Notes: generated by a model not told the origin, from the letters alone. A stretch of 64,000 nt of DNA from an uncultured Eubacteriales bacterium (GCA_905209085.1 CAJLRM010000001.1:434001-498000); one strand, 5' to 3'; positions 39,645 through 48,291 are shown, counted from the stretch's first letter. Program-made: numbers and translations.

Positions 39645-41593
39645 TGTTTTTTCCTCCGACGATATATCGCCGCTCCGCCGCCGAGTAGAAGAATCAGAGA
39701 ACTTCCCATGCCGAAGAGGGAGGAGCCGCATCCCGCGCCCGAATTGCCCTCCGAAGAAGCCGAGCCATTCAAAGAGGAGCCGTCGGAGCTATCTCCGCTC
39801 GCGGAATTCTCCTTCCACATGGCGTAAAGCGTCAGATCGCCCGTGGTGCCGTCCGCGATCTCCGTCACCGCCTCTCCGAGGAAAGAGGGGTTCGTGTACC
39901 AGCCCATAAATTCGGCGTTTTCTTTGGTGGGATCGGAAAGCTCGAAGCCGCGCAGATACGTATACGTCGCAAGGTTGCCCGCGGCGTTTGTGCCGCCGTT
40001 GAGTTCGTAAGTCACCTTGTACTGCGTAATTTCATAGCTCGCCATGACGGTGACGGGCGCGTTGACCGTATAAACGAATCCGCCCTCTTCGTCCGTTTGG
40101 ACGGATACGGGATCTTTTCCTTCCTCCGTCACGGTGACGGAAGAGATGCCGTATCCTTTATTGGGCGTCACTTTAAACGCCACCTCCGTTCCCGCGAGCA
40201 CTTTATTGTTGGAGTCGCTGCCCACGGGCACCTCTCCCACCGAGCCTTCCAAAAGACCGTTGGCGCTTACCATGGTGATCAGATTCGGCTGATAGGGCGT
40301 GTCGTCCGTCACGAAACGGCAATTGGAAAACCGCACGGATTCCTTTTCCGTCAAAAGACTGCTGTTGTTGTAATCCACCCAGATGACGGGCATCACGACG
40401 TCGGGATCGACATTGTTGTTTTTTCCCGTAAACGAATCCTTTGTAAAGGGGATATAGATCGTCCCTTCAAACGCGCCCGAGGGCAAATAGGAAGTATTGC
40501 CGCCCTTCACGAGTCCCGTGGGCAAAATTCTGCTTTGATTAGCAAGGGCGTTGCTCGTCTGATAGACAGTGACGCCGTCCTTATAATCGAGTCCGGGATT
40601 ATCCGCGCCGCCGAGGCGTATCGCAAGCTGCAACGAAGGCGTCCCCTCGGGCACCGCGACGTCGATCGCCATTCCTTTCACGTTCAGGTCTTTAAGGTGT
40701 ACCAGCGAATCCTCCCCGTCGATCATTTCCTCGGGAAACTGCCAGAAGAAATAGTTTCTCGCGGCGGTATCCAGCGCGCTCTGCGCATAGCAAGCCGTGA
40801 AGATGCTTTCGCCGGCCCGCAGGGGCGTGACGGCAAAAATGTCCTCCGCCGTATAGGAATTTCCCGACTTATCGAGGCTCTCTTCGTATCTTTCCCAATT
40901 CGTTTCCGAGGGCGTCCATACGGATACTTTATCGGAAAGAGTCATCGCCGCGGCGTCAAATTCGGCAAGATACGCTTCTCCCACGTTGAAATTTGTCTGA
41001 GAGAGCGCCGCGGAAAGAGTGATGCTCTGAATTTTCGTAACTCCCGCAAACGCGGAAACGGGAATAATCACTTCTCCCGAAAAACCCATGTTCGCCTTCG
41101 TCACCTTCGGATTCTGATAGACGGGCAGTTTTACGGCTTCCCCTTCGTATGCCCGCACGGAATCGTATTGCCCGTCGAGATAATACCCGACGCTGTCCAT
41201 CGCCGTATCGTTGACGGAAATAGTGATCGATTTTTCCGCGCAGAGAAGGTTATGTACCCTCAAAACGAGATATTTCCCGGACGCCTGCGCGTCTATTCCC
41301 GTGAGCGTGACGCCGCCTACGGCGTACGTGTATTCGGGCGCTAGGAGCGCGTAGCGGCGCGCATCGGCGAGCGCGTTGACGTTGACTGCGTCGAAATCCG
41401 CAAAAATCGAGCCGCCGTACGCGTTCTGTACGAGCGTCATGGAACCCGTCTGATATTCGTATACGGTTCCCCGATCCGTCACGGCGGATTGCTTCCGCTC
41501 CGCCAGGGCTGCGATTCCCCGTCCCGCGCCGATTCCGAAGCCGACAGCGAGCATTACGGACATCCCTAAGGCAATTTTGGTTGTTCTTTTCAT
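39641..41593 (-). CDS. Secreted beta-rich protein with InlB-type repeat and GCGS anchor
   Basis: A 650-residue protein with a signal peptide (about 1-32), then about 400 residues of beta-sandwich without recognised catalytic motifs, probably carbohydrate-binding. A beta region around GTEVAFKVTPNKGYGISSVT follows. One Listeria-Bacteroides repeat comes next (VTYELNGGTN to LTLYAMWKE, about 535-600). The end is a Ser/Gly linker, GAGCGSS, a hydrophobic stretch and YRRRKKQ. It is probably a surface glycan-binding partner of the sialidase-fold enzyme encoded next. Confidence 0.75.
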   Translation of the reverse strand: MKRTTKIALGMSVMLAVGFGIGAGRGIAALAERKQSAVTDRGTVYEYQTGSMTLVQNAYGGSIFADFDAVNVNALADARRYALLAPEYTYAVGGVTLTGIDAQASGKYLVLRVHNLLCAEKSITISVNDTAMDSVGYYLDGQYDSVRAYEGEAVKLPVYQNPKVTKANMGFSGEVIIPVSAFAGVTKIQSITLSAALSQTNFNVGEAYLAEFDAAAMTLSDKVSVWTPSETNWERYEESLDKSGNSYTAEDIFAVTPLRAGESIFTACYAQSALDTAARNYFFWQFPEEMIDGEDSLVHLKDLNVKGMAIDVAVPEGTPSLQLAIRLGGADNPGLDYKDGVTVYQTSNALANQSRILPTGLVKGGNTSYLPSGAFEGTIYIPFTKDSFTGKNNNVDPDVVMPVIWVDYNNSSLLTEKESVRFSNCRFVTDDTPYQPNLITMVSANGLLEGSVGEVPVGSDSNNKVLAGTEVAFKVTPNKGYGISSVTVTEEGKDPVSVQTDEEGGFVYTVNAPVTVMASYEITQYKVTYELNGGTNAAGNLATYTYLRGFELSDPTKENAEFMGWYTNPSFLGEAVTEIADGTTGDLTLYAMWKENSASGDSSDGSSLNGSASSEGNSGAGCGSSLFGMGSSLILLLGGGAAIYRRRKKQ

Positions 41594-41627
41594 CGTTTTT
41601 CTCCTTATTATCTGTTTTCGGCGTTTT

Positions 41628-42557
41628 TCACGCCTTTTCTTTCATGGTTGCGTCGTAGGCAAGGAAGCGTTCCAGCATATAGGCAATCAATCCTTTCCAG
41701 TCCGCTTTTACGACGATGCTCTTTTCCCTGCCCCCGTCGCAGGCGCAGAGCATTCCCCGCGTCCCGCCTTTTAAAGAAACGGTCAATTTTTTCTTTTCCC
41801 ACACGAATTTTTCGGGAAGCAGGAGCATACAGAGCGCAAGGGGGTCGTGCATGGTGGGCACCCGTTCCTCCCGATAGTCGCTTATGTATTTGTCCATCAT
41901 TTTGACAAGCAGCCGAAAAGGCGCGGCGCGCAGCGCCCGAAGCCTCGTTACGTCCTCCCGGGAAAGACGGGCGGAAGAGGTGATATCGAAGCCGCAAAGC
42001 AGGATATCTACGCCGAAATCGAACACGGTTTTCGCGGCGGCGCAATCGCAGCGGACGTTCCATTCGGCAAAATGGAACGTTCCGTCCCCTCCCATCAAAA
42101 AAATTTCCTTGATCTTTCGAAAACTGTCGGGGCGCTTTTTCGCCGCTTTTGCAAGATTGGTAAGGGGAGCGAGGGCGACGATGGATACTTCCTGCGGATA
42201 TAAGTCCGCCATATCGAGAATAAAATTTTCCGCAGGCGCCTTTTCCGTCCTCTCTTCCTCCATTTCGGGAAAATAGTGGGGAATCGCGGGCTTCCCGTCC
42301 GCGTCCGTATCCTCGAAGGGAAAAGTCGGAATCTTTCCGTCGATCGGCTCATCCGCGCCCGCGTATACGGGGACGTCCGCCCCCGCGCTTTCTAAAAGCG
42401 CCTTGGCAATTCTTCCGCGATGCAGAGAATTTCTGAATACCGTCGTGACGCCCAAAATTTCGAATTTTTCCGACAGCACCGCCAAAAGGATCGCAAAGGC
42501 GTCGTCTATATCGTCGCCGATATCGGTATCGATGATAATTTTTCTGCGCGTTTCCAT
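41628..42557 (-). CDS. Inosine-uridine type nucleoside hydrolase
   Basis: A 309-residue hydrolase with the calcium-binding motif DTDIGDDIDDA at 10-20, MGGDG near 155 and the conserved MHDPLAL near 233. It would split an N-glycosidic bond to base and sugar. It lies 10 nt after the solute-binding protein gene and is co-transcribed with the transporter, so it may act on an imported nucleoside or a modified sugar. Specific substrate not predictable. Confidence 0.85.
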   Translation of the reverse strand: METRRKIIIDTDIGDDIDDAFAILLAVLSEKFEILGVTTVFRNSLHRGRIAKALLESAGADVPVYAGADEPIDGKIPTFPFEDTDADGKPAIPHYFPEMEEERTEKAPAENFILDMADLYPQEVSIVALAPLTNLAKAAKKRPDSFRKIKEIFLMGGDGTFHFAEWNVRCDCAAAKTVFDFGVDILLCGFDITSSARLSREDVTRLRALRAAPFRLLVKMMDKYISDYREERVPTMHDPLALCMLLLPEKFVWEKKKLTVSLKGGTRGMLCACDGGREKSIVVKADWKGLIAYMLERFLAYDATMKEKA

Positions 42558-42566
42558 ATTTTCTCC

Positions 42567-44486
42567 TTACTCGCTGATTTTGATATAGTCGGGGATCTCT
42601 TTCGCGTATTCCGCCGCGTACCCCCGAAGCTTTACAGCCGCCGCCCTGTAATCGGAGCGATTGGGCGCCCAGGCGTACTCTATCCCGAGCTTTTCCTTAT
42701 AGCTCTTGAAACAGCGATTATGAAACTCCGTCCTCTCCGCCGCTCCGTAAATCTCCGTTTCCTTCAAAGCGTCCTTCCACAGCTGTTCCGCCTGCGCCGC
42801 GCTGCCCGCCATGACGATAGAGGGCAGATAGCGTATCCACACCGCCTCTATTTGCTCGGAAATATCGACGATGTCCAGATACCTGTTTATATCCGAAAAG
42901 TCGAGCGGGTATTTGAAGGTATAACGGGGATACGTATAAGGGATCAGAGGCGCCTTCATCGCATAGCGGCAATAGAACTGATAAGTGTCCATCTCCGCCG
43001 AATAGAGCGAAGTCATCATGACGTACATGGGATTTTGCAAAAGGCTGATCTGTTTGAGTCCCGCGCCGTACCAGGTGTTCGCCGTGGATCCGAGCATTTC
43101 TTTCGCGGAATCCGTCCATTCGATCTTCCCGTACGTGCTGACCTGCGAAGCCGTGGAGCCGTCGGGCTTCGTCACTTCCACCGTTTCGCCCGGCTTCACG
43201 ACATAACGGAAGGTTTTGCCCTCTTCCCCGTAGTAACATTCCGCCTGTCCCTGTTCGCTCATCAGATAGTCGAACATCTTAATCACGCGGTCCGGGCGCG
43301 CGCAGTTGGTGGTGATCATGCTCGTTCTGTATCCCTTGCCGCCGAGATCGAGAAGGACGGGCGCGTCCCCCGCGCCATTCGTCACCACGACGGGCACGTA
43401 TTCATAGGCGTCGTCGAATTTCCCCGTGTCCGCGTCATACCCCATGGCGCTCCTTCCCGCAAAGCCTTTGGAATAATTGTGCGCGGCGCCGATTACGGCA
43501 AACGGTCTGCCGTTTTTGATGTGAGAAATGATATCCGCGGAGCTGTATCCGAAATTCGCGCTCAATACGAGTTTTTCCCTGTAAAGCGCGTTCATAAATT
43601 GCAGCACTTCGAGAAATTCCGGCGTATCGTAAGTGTATACGAGATTCCCCTCCGCATCCTCCTGGGGGACGCAGAAATATTCGGAAAGACAGGAAACGGT
43701 TTCGGAAATGCTGCCGTTCGTCGCCTTCTGCGGGAAGGGCGCGAAAAGCACGGTGGGATTGGAATTTTCCAGCCCGTACTTCTGTTTTACCCACTTGCAC
43801 ATCTCCACGAAGCCCTGCTGCGTCGTCACTTCCTCGTCCTCGTCAAAAGAGGGATCCGCCGATTTTCTTGCGGAAATATACGCTTCCAGCCAATCTTTTC
43901 TCACCTCGATCGCATAATTGGATAAGATCGAGTTCCCTTCCGATTTGAATTCCTCCATGTCCTCGGTGGAATAGAAATTATTGGAAAGCCCGTAAAGCTT
44001 GCCGTCCGACGCGCTCAGATAGAGGGATGCGTCCGAAGGGATGCGCTTGTTTAAAGAGGGCGCGTATACGTTTGCCAGATCGGTGATGGAATAGAGATAT
44101 TTTTCGTCGTCGTAACTTTCAAAAAGCTGTATGCGCGTGGATTCGTCCGTCAGCGTGATCACGTCGGGCAGATTGTCCCCCGCGATCATGGTGGAAAGCT
44201 CCGTGCCGTCCCCTTTGAGCGCGGTTTTGAAATTGACGCGGACGCCCGTTCGCTTTTCGATCAGGGAAGCGATCTGATAAAAATCCCAGCTGGTGGCGTC
44301 TACCCACCAGGTAATTTCCACGTCTTCGTCGTCTTCGTCGATTTGCAGCCAGCTGTCCACGTCGGGATCCAGTTTTACGCTGCTGTCGATGTTAAAATCC
44401 GGTTTTTTCGTTCCGCAGCCGGAAAAGGCGGCCAAGGAAACGAGCGCTGCCAGCAAAACGGCGATACTCCTTGCTTTTACTTTCAT
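42567..44486 (-). CDS. Extracellular solute-binding lipoprotein (LplA-type)
   Basis: A 639-residue lipoprotein with lipobox AAFSGC near residue 24. It has the long family-1 binding-protein layout used with LplB/LplC permeases in Bacillota, which usually import oligosaccharides. Acidic repeats (DEDDEDVEITWWVDATSW) follow the lipid anchor. It should sit on the outer membrane face and deliver an oligosaccharide to the permeases encoded just upstream. It is one of the larger members of its family. Confidence 0.85.
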   Translation of the reverse strand: MKVKARSIAVLLAALVSLAAFSGCGTKKPDFNIDSSVKLDPDVDSWLQIDEDDEDVEITWWVDATSWDFYQIASLIEKRTGVRVNFKTALKGDGTELSTMIAGDNLPDVITLTDESTRIQLFESYDDEKYLYSITDLANVYAPSLNKRIPSDASLYLSASDGKLYGLSNNFYSTEDMEEFKSEGNSILSNYAIEVRKDWLEAYISARKSADPSFDEDEEVTTQQGFVEMCKWVKQKYGLENSNPTVLFAPFPQKATNGSISETVSCLSEYFCVPQEDAEGNLVYTYDTPEFLEVLQFMNALYREKLVLSANFGYSSADIISHIKNGRPFAVIGAAHNYSKGFAGRSAMGYDADTGKFDDAYEYVPVVVTNGAGDAPVLLDLGGKGYRTSMITTNCARPDRVIKMFDYLMSEQGQAECYYGEEGKTFRYVVKPGETVEVTKPDGSTASQVSTYGKIEWTDSAKEMLGSTANTWYGAGLKQISLLQNPMYVMMTSLYSAEMDTYQFYCRYAMKAPLIPYTYPRYTFKYPLDFSDINRYLDIVDISEQIEAVWIRYLPSIVMAGSAAQAEQLWKDALKETEIYGAAERTEFHNRCFKSYKEKLGIEYAWAPNRSDYRAAAVKLRGYAAEYAKEIPDYIKISE

Positions 44487-44532
44487 AATCTTTTCTCCTT
44501 ACTTTTATTTCTATCGTGTCCCCCGGGCTTTT

Positions 44533-45396
44533 TCACCCCTTTACGGAGCCTACCAGTACGCCCTTGGCGAATTGCTTTTGGATCAGCGGATACACGCAGA
44601 TGATGGGTACGGTAGCCACTACGATCGCCGCATAAGAAACGGTTTTGGAGGTAATTTCCCCCGCGATCGCGCCGTCGATGCCGTCGGGCATGGAGGCGTC
44701 CTTGATGACGCGCATCAGATAATACTGCAAAGTAATGAGGCTGTCCTTATTGGTATAAAGGAGCGTCGCCATGTATGCGTTCCAATGTCCGACTGCCACC
44801 CACAGCCCGACGGTGGCGAGCACGGCTTTCGACAGGGGCATATAGATTTGCAGCCATACTCTAAACTCCCCCGCGCCGTCCATCACGGCAGATTCCCGAA
44901 GTTCCTCGGGGATGTTTCCGAAAAAACTGGACATCACGATCATGTTATATACGGAATAACTCATGGGAAGAATGTAGACGAGGAAGTTATTATACAGTCC
45001 TATCCAGTTGACGAGCATATAAAAGGGCACGATGCCGCCCGAAAAAAACATCGTAAACATATTCACGGCGCGAAACACCTTTCTGTGCCTGAGTTCCTTT
45101 CGGCTCATGGCATAAGCGACCATGGAAGTGAACAAAAGCGCGACGGCCGTTCCGAATACCGTTCTTACAATAGTATTTCTGAACGCCACCCACAGTCTGT
45201 CGTCGTGAAGGACGACGGAAAAATTCGCGGTCGTAAAGTTTTTCGGCAAAAGCCATACCCCGCCCAATTCGTAAACGAGTCCGTTGGTGACGGAGCCGAT
45301 GATTACGTACCAAAAGGGATAGAGGGTGACGATTGCAAACAGGATAAGCAGGGCATAGTTAAAGATGTCGAAAGGATAAATTTTCTTTTTTCTCAA
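44533..45396 (-). CDS. Carbohydrate ABC transporter permease (LplC-type)
   Basis: A 287-residue permease with six membrane helices. The EAA loop is near 185-205 (ELRESAVMDGAGEFRVWLQI), which contacts an ATPase. No ATPase gene is in the operon, so a shared MsmX-like ATPase is expected elsewhere. It overlaps the LplB-type gene by 4 nt. Confidence 0.9.
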   Translation of the reverse strand: MRKKKIYPFDIFNYALLILFAIVTLYPFWYVIIGSVTNGLVYELGGVWLLPKNFTTANFSVVLHDDRLWVAFRNTIVRTVFGTAVALLFTSMVAYAMSRKELRHRKVFRAVNMFTMFFSGGIVPFYMLVNWIGLYNNFLVYILPMSYSVYNMIVMSSFFGNIPEELRESAVMDGAGEFRVWLQIYMPLSKAVLATVGLWVAVGHWNAYMATLLYTNKDSLITLQYYLMRVIKDASMPDGIDGAIAGEITSKTVSYAAIVVATVPIICVYPLIQKQFAKGVLVGSVKG

Positions 45397-46337
45397 AACA
45401 GTCCCCTCCCCGTCGTTTTTTTACTGATGGCGTTGCTGACGATGAGGAGCGCCAGCGAAATCACCGAATCGAACAGGCCCATCGCCGCCGCGTAGGAGTA
45501 TTTCCTCCTGCCGAAGCCCGTGGAGTAGATATACGTGGCAAGCACTTCGCTTCTCGACAAATTCGCCGTCGTCTGCATGGAATAAAATTGTTCGAACGAA
45601 TTTCCGAGAAGTTTGGAAATATTTAGGAGCAGAAAAACGGTAATCGTGGGAGCGATCAGCGGTACGGTGATTCTGACGGCGGTCTGCAAACGATTGGCGC
45701 CGTCGATTTTCGCAGCCTCGTAAATCTGCGAATCGATCCCCGCGATCGCGGCGATATAGACGATCGACCCCCATCCCACGTTTTTAATCAGCGAAACGAT
45801 GATCATTTCCGCCCAGAAATATTGCGGAAGTCTGAGATCCACGGGATTCGCCTTGCTGGACAAATGGAAAAATTCGAGGATGGGATTGATGACGCCCGTC
45901 GTCATATCCGTCAGGGAAATAAAAATACCCCCGAAGATCACCCAGGAAATGAAATGCGGAAAACTGGCGATCGTCACCACGGAATTGCGGAACAGGCGAG
46001 CCCGCACCTCATTGATGAGCAGCGCAAAAAGAATGGGCGCGGGAAAATTGATGAGCAACATCAACAGATTCAGGCCTATCGTATTGATGAAGACGTCGAT
46101 AAATTTTTTATCTGTCAAGAACTCCTTGAAATTGGCGACGCCCACCCAATCGGCATTAAAGAGCGCCTTTTGCAGATCCAACGCTTTATTGGCGTTCTTA
46201 AACGCCAGCAACACGCCGTACATAGGAAGATAAGAAAAGACGAGAAGGAAAGCGACGCCCGCGCAAGCCATTATATAAATCTGCTTTTCATTCGTCGTCC
46301 AACCCCTTTTCGATTCTTTCTTAAAAAGTTTTTTCAT
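45393..46337 (-). CDS. Carbohydrate ABC transporter permease (LplB-type)
   Basis: 314 residues from ATG 46337 (GGGAGAAACC upstream). Six membrane helices and the EAA motif IYEAAKIDGANRLQTAVRI near 210-228. First gene of the nine-gene carbohydrate operon, divergent from the AraC regulator gene. It pairs with the LplC-type protein to form the channel. Confidence 0.9.
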   Translation of the reverse strand: MKKLFKKESKRGWTTNEKQIYIMACAGVAFLLVFSYLPMYGVLLAFKNANKALDLQKALFNADWVGVANFKEFLTDKKFIDVFINTIGLNLLMLLINFPAPILFALLINEVRARLFRNSVVTIASFPHFISWVIFGGIFISLTDMTTGVINPILEFFHLSSKANPVDLRLPQYFWAEMIIVSLIKNVGWGSIVYIAAIAGIDSQIYEAAKIDGANRLQTAVRITVPLIAPTITVFLLLNISKLLGNSFEQFYSMQTTANLSRSEVLATYIYSTGFGRRKYSYAAAMGLFDSVISLALLIVSNAISKKTTGRGLF

Positions 46338-46465
46338 AGCGGTTTCTCCCAAAGCCTTCTCTTGTTTTTATTTTAATACAATGCCTCGAAAATAAGCAAT
46401 CACAAAAAACGATAAAAAATTATGCTTTTCCGATATTTTCTCTTCCTGTTTTTTCCCGCAGGGTA

Positions 46466-46494
46466 TTGACAAACGCGCCGTTATGTACTACAAT
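46466..46494 (+). promoter_or_regulatory. Promoter of the AraC regulator gene
   Basis: TTGACA (46466-46471), a 17-nt spacer and TACAAT (46489-46494). Transcription would start near 46501, which rules out the in-frame ATG at 46483 as translation start. Confidence 0.85.
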
Positions 46495-46518
46495 GATTGC
46501 AAGGAGTCTAAGGGAAAA

Positions 46519-47280
46519 ATGACCGAAATTAAATTTATTTTTATCAGAAATTACACGAAAGACAGGGTTATTAAGCCCCATCTTCATTCCTGCTATGAAC
46601 TCGTGGTCTACCTCGATGCGACGGGCGAATGCGTCATCGATGGAAATAAAGTTATTAATTTCCGTTCCAACCAGATTTTTTTAATTCCGCCGCAGACCTC
46701 GCACGGCGAAAAACATACGGGTTACAGTAAGATCATGGCAATCGGTTTTACTACCGACAAAGAGGTATTCGCCTTCAATCAAGTGCTGCAACATACGAAT
46801 ATGACAATGCTCAACGCTGTCGCCGCCATCCGCAAGGAAGTTGCCGAAAAGCAGTTCGGTTATCTCGACGCCATCCAAAGTTATCTTGAAATTCTGCTGT
46901 ACCACTTTAAACGCAGTTTGCTGCCGCCTATGGCTGAAAAATTTTCCATCGATTTTGCCCTGCGTTATATCGACGAGTATTTCCGTACCGAACTGAATGT
47001 AAACGAGCTTGCCTCCATTGCGGGATATACGCCCGATTATTTTCGCATTCTCTTCAAAGAAAAAACGGGAAAAACGCCGAAAAAATATATTTTGGATAAA
47101 AAGATCGATTACGCGAAAAAGCTTTTGGAGCATTCCACACTCTCGATAACGAATATCTCTTACGAATGCGGCTTTAATTACGTACCACAATTTCTTGTGT
47201 TCTTTAAAAAATACGCGGGGATTACGCCCAATCAATACAGAAATGAATCGGAAGCCAAACAAAAAAGAGAGTTCCCCTAA
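46519..47280 (+). CDS. AraC-family regulator of the carbohydrate operon
   Basis: 253 residues from ATG 46519. An N-terminal cupin (HLHSCYELVVYLDATGEC, then IFLIPPQTSHGEKHTG) binds the inducer sugar. The C-terminal pair of helix-turn-helix motifs is clear (NVNELASIAGYTPDYFRILF and ITNISYECGFNYVPQFLVFF, closed by GITPNQYR). It is divergent from the transporter operon and most likely activates it. Confidence 0.9.
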   Translation: MTEIKFIFIRNYTKDRVIKPHLHSCYELVVYLDATGECVIDGNKVINFRSNQIFLIPPQTSHGEKHTGYSKIMAIGFTTDKEVFAFNQVLQHTNMTMLNAVAAIRKEVAEKQFGYLDAIQSYLEILLYHFKRSLLPPMAEKFSIDFALRYIDEYFRTELNVNELASIAGYTPDYFRILFKEKTGKTPKKYILDKKIDYAKKLLEHSTLSITNISYECGFNYVPQFLVFFKKYAGITPNQYRNESEAKQKREFP

Positions 47281-47714
47281 ATCTTGGATTTTATATAAAA
47301 ACTGTTTTGCTCTTTCCTGTGGCTGTTCCTATATGCTATTTTTGGCAAAAAAAGGCGCCGTTTATTCACTCGGCGCTTCGATAACAAGGATATTTCGTTT
47401 CATTTTCTTTTTCCACAAAAAACTCACAGGTGGCATTATGTTCTTTTTCGGTTATTTACCGGAAATTCGCCATCAGTCAAGTAAAATAATTACAAAACCG
47501 CACAGCTTTCCAACAAATTTTATTGACTTTTTTCTCAAACTATGCTATACTTTTTCGTGACTTGTAAATAGAGTGAAAACTTTATATATTGAAAATTTTT
47601 ATGATCTCATTCTTTTGACATAATTATCTATGATGATATTAAAAGAAAACGTCGTAAATAAATTTGCAAGCCGTAAAGTCTGACGGTCTTTTAAAGGAAC
47701 CATTTAATATTTTT
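47281..47714. other. Intergenic region before the tRNA-Leu locus
   Basis: No supported gene. A GCGCCG/CGGCGC hairpin at 47355-47376 is followed by a T-run on the leftward strand, so it could end a leftward transcript of unknown origin. A promoter faces the tRNA-Leu locus at 47523-47551. Confidence 0.4.
47523..47551 (+). promoter_or_regulatory. Promoter facing the host tRNA-Leu fragment
   Basis: TTGACT (47523-47528), a 17-nt spacer and TATACT (47546-47551). It lies 163 nt upstream of the fragment. Confidence 0.65.
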
Positions 47715-47762
47715 GCCCGTGTGGTGGAATAGGCAGACGCAAGGGACTTAAAATCTCTTGCG
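47715..47762 (+). pseudogene. Host tRNA-Leu(UAA) 5' part interrupted by the ICE
   Basis: Acceptor 5' strand GCCCGTG, D-arm, and an intact anticodon arm AAGGGA-CTTAAAA-TCTCTT. No variable arm, T-arm or 3' acceptor strand follows. The acceptor strand does not match the 3' end of the complete tRNA-Leu downstream (CAGCGGC), so the missing half belongs elsewhere, probably at the far end of the ICE. Confidence 0.7.
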
Positions 47763-47856
47763 TAACTGCATAAAATGCAGCATGCGGCGCATAATTGCCA
47801 TAAAGCAGCTGCATTTTTGCATTTTTATGCAAAACTCGCGCACCTTGACAACTTAA

Positions 47857-47878
47857 TTCTCGCATTTTTCTCGCATTT
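47857..47878. repeat. Tandem 11-mer TTCTCGCATTT, arm-type site candidate
   Basis: Two exact, adjacent copies (47857-47867 and 47868-47878) between the broken host tRNA and the complete tRNA-Leu. This is the same position as the paired GAGTGTAAA repeats at the tRNA-Arg locus. Confidence 0.5.
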
Positions 47879-47880
47879 GG

Positions 47881-47909
47881 TTGCAATAACATCAATCTTA
47901 TGTTAGAAT
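47881..47909 (+). promoter_or_regulatory. Promoter of the intron-bearing tRNA-Leu
   Basis: TTGCAA (47881-47886), a 17-nt spacer and TAGAAT (47904-47909), 40 nt before the tRNA. Confidence 0.7.
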
Positions 47910-47949
47910 ATTGCTAATAAAATTTATGATTTTGTTTCTTCCTTTTTAT

Positions 47950-48241
47950 GCCGCTGTGGTGGAATTGGCAGACACAAGGGACTTAAATTTGAGCATCGGA
48001 ACAGGAAACTTTCCGCATGAATCGCGTCAAATTCGGTGAAACTCCCCTTTTCGGGACAATACCGAGCGAAGCCCGTTTCGGGAACGTGTAGAGACTTTAC
48101 GGCGCGCGCCTAAAACCATTCGGTCATGGTAAAGATAAAGTCCGGACTACAACGTCGAATTGACGGCTATGGCAACATAGAGTAGTGAGAAAATCCCTCG
48201 GTGTAAAAACCGTACCGGTCCGAGTCCGGTCAGCGGCACCA
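47950..48241 (+). tRNA. tRNA-Leu(UAA) interrupted by a group I intron
   Basis: Exons 47950-47984 and 48190-48241 (87 nt after splicing, CCA encoded). Acceptor GCCGCTG/CAGCGGC is perfect and the anticodon stem AGGGA/TCCCT encloses loop CTT|AAAA (anticodon TAA). A long variable arm and T-loop (CCGAGTCCGG region) are present. The intron splits the anticodon after its first base. The gene lies just inside the ICE. Confidence 0.92.
47985..48189 (+). ncRNA. Group I self-splicing intron, 205 nt, IC3-like
   Basis: All conserved elements occur in order: P (ATTCGGTGAAAC, 48031-48042), Q (AATACCGAGCGAAGCC, 48058-48073), R (GTGTAGAGACTTTACGG, 48087-48103) and S (AAGATAAAGTCC, 48132-48143). P7 forms between GACT and AGTC. 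The guide GAG (47991-47993) pairs with exon CTT including the U-G splice pair, the last intron base is G, and a GCAA-capped hairpin lies at 48167-48180. No homing endonuclease is present. The closest known relatives by type are tRNA-Leu introns of cyanobacteria and the 205-nt Azoarcus tRNA-Ile intron. Confidence 0.92.
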
Positions 48242-48250
48242 TCATTATCA

Positions 48251-48289
48251 AACAGACCTGCTTTACTTTAATCGTAGAGCAGGTCTGTT
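48251..48289. terminator. Bidirectional terminator between tRNA-Leu and the ICE operon
   Basis: AACAGACCTGCT pairs with AGCAGGTCTGTT (12 bp), with a T-run on the right and an A/T flank on the left. It ends the tRNA transcript and the long leftward ICE operon. Confidence 0.85.
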
Positions 48290-48291
48290 TT

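Noticed and set aside
46483..46518. Upstream start of the AraC regulator
   Set aside because: It lies before the transcript start predicted from TTGACA-17-TACAAT.
47355..47376. Hairpin after the AraC gene as its terminator
   Set aside because: The T-run is on the opposite strand, so it does not fit the rightward gene.
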